From contig NW_003122991.1 of assembly GCF_000003605.2 (NCBI RefSeq), positions 1 through 33,815 on the forward strand: a stretch of 33,815 bases of DNA, in the 5' to 3' direction. The notes under the pieces are model-generated. The model saw only the letters and a list, made by a program, of their open reading frames with translations. It did no database searches and was not told where the DNA came from. This document shows positions 33,543 to 33,815 of this stretch, piece after piece. Made by a program: the position numbers and the translations under genes. Numbering within the stretch: position 1 is the first letter of the stretch; every line of letters starts with the position of its first letter. The DNA comes from Saccoglossus kowalevskii (Eukaryota > Hemichordata > Enteropneusta > Harrimaniidae).

Positions 33543-33815
33543 TCCCAAAGCTCAAATCAAACCTAGTGTTAAACATTAATACAGTGGGTGACTCCCACCC
33601 TTGGTGAGTTTGCTAAAACCACTGGCTGGTTGCACTCACTTTATTCATGTGCTGGGGGTTAATGTTTTTCAGAAAAATCACTATTTTCGTTTTATTTGAT
33701 CCTTGCTCAGTTAAATCATTAAACATATCACCTGTAGAATGCTTACAAATTACTAGTATATAATTTTTTTCTGATATTCTGTGAAAAATAATTTAATCTG
33801 TGAGCAAATTTATTT
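33543..33815. other. Right flank, AT-rich, no gene seen
   Basis: Single-copy-looking sequence with no similarity to the 69-bp unit or to the left flank beyond a 10-bp TTAAACATTA match that is expected in AT-rich DNA. It has no open frame of note, tRNA or transposon terminal structure that I can recognise. Confidence 0.75.
33584..33600. other. Small inverted repeat in the right flank
   Basis: GTGGG and CCCAC (33584-33588 and 33594-33598) can pair around a 5-base loop. An alternative register pairs GGGTG with CACCC. There is no T-run after it and no adjacent gene, so no role is proposed. Confidence 0.4.

Noticed and set aside
33584-33600. Transcription terminator in the right flank
   Set aside because: The stem is only 5 bp, it has no following T-run and no gene lies upstream.

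Overview
This window is one very long tandem array of a 69-bp unit with short non-repetitive flanks. I see no gene that I would defend as real. The array runs from about 463 to 33542, about 98% of the window. Unit starts (at the GTGAG core) can be followed without a gap from 487 to 33518, a distance of 33,031 bp. Adding back every length change I found by eye (net -20 bp) gives 33,051 bp, exactly 479 x 69, so the window holds 480 unit starts in one head-to-tail orientation.

The kind of DNA points to a eukaryotic nuclear genome, probably an animal: a kilobase-scale satellite of near-identical short units, higher-order block duplication, no CpG in the consensus unit, AT-rich flanks without packed genes, and an old degenerate repeat with GGCCATTTT-type motifs on the left. 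I cannot name the species or the chromosomal position (centromeric, subtelomeric, intergenic or intronic). Assembling such an array through implies long-read data.

Layout: 1-462 is a left flank made of three diverged copies of an older repeat (spacing about 144-175 bp). 463-33542 is the 69-bp satellite. 33543-33815 is an AT-rich, apparently single-copy right flank with nothing recognisable except a small hairpin. Within the array, units differ mainly at a few recurrent sites: unit position 10 (t/g), 12 (t/c), 20 (a/g), 56 (all four bases) and 60 (g/a), counting GTGAG as 1. Rare variants act as tracers and show block duplications at many scales: 3-4-unit, 13-unit, 19-unit, 23-unit, 26-unit and 41-unit spacings, and blocks re-used up to 28.7 kb apart. 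A 13-unit stretch at 11864-12760 is nearly uniform and looks like the youngest expansion. The right edge is visibly decayed.

Because 69 is a multiple of 3, one frame on each strand stays open for kilobases (up to 9.1 kb on +). I read these as a by-product of the period. At least 19 units carry frame-breaking indels and two carry an in-frame TAG on +, and the - frame has many TAG codons. The features most worth a second look are the 13-bp dyad in nearly every unit, which contains a perfect GTAAGT splice-donor-like hexamer, the four-allele site at unit position 56, and the nested higher-order structure.
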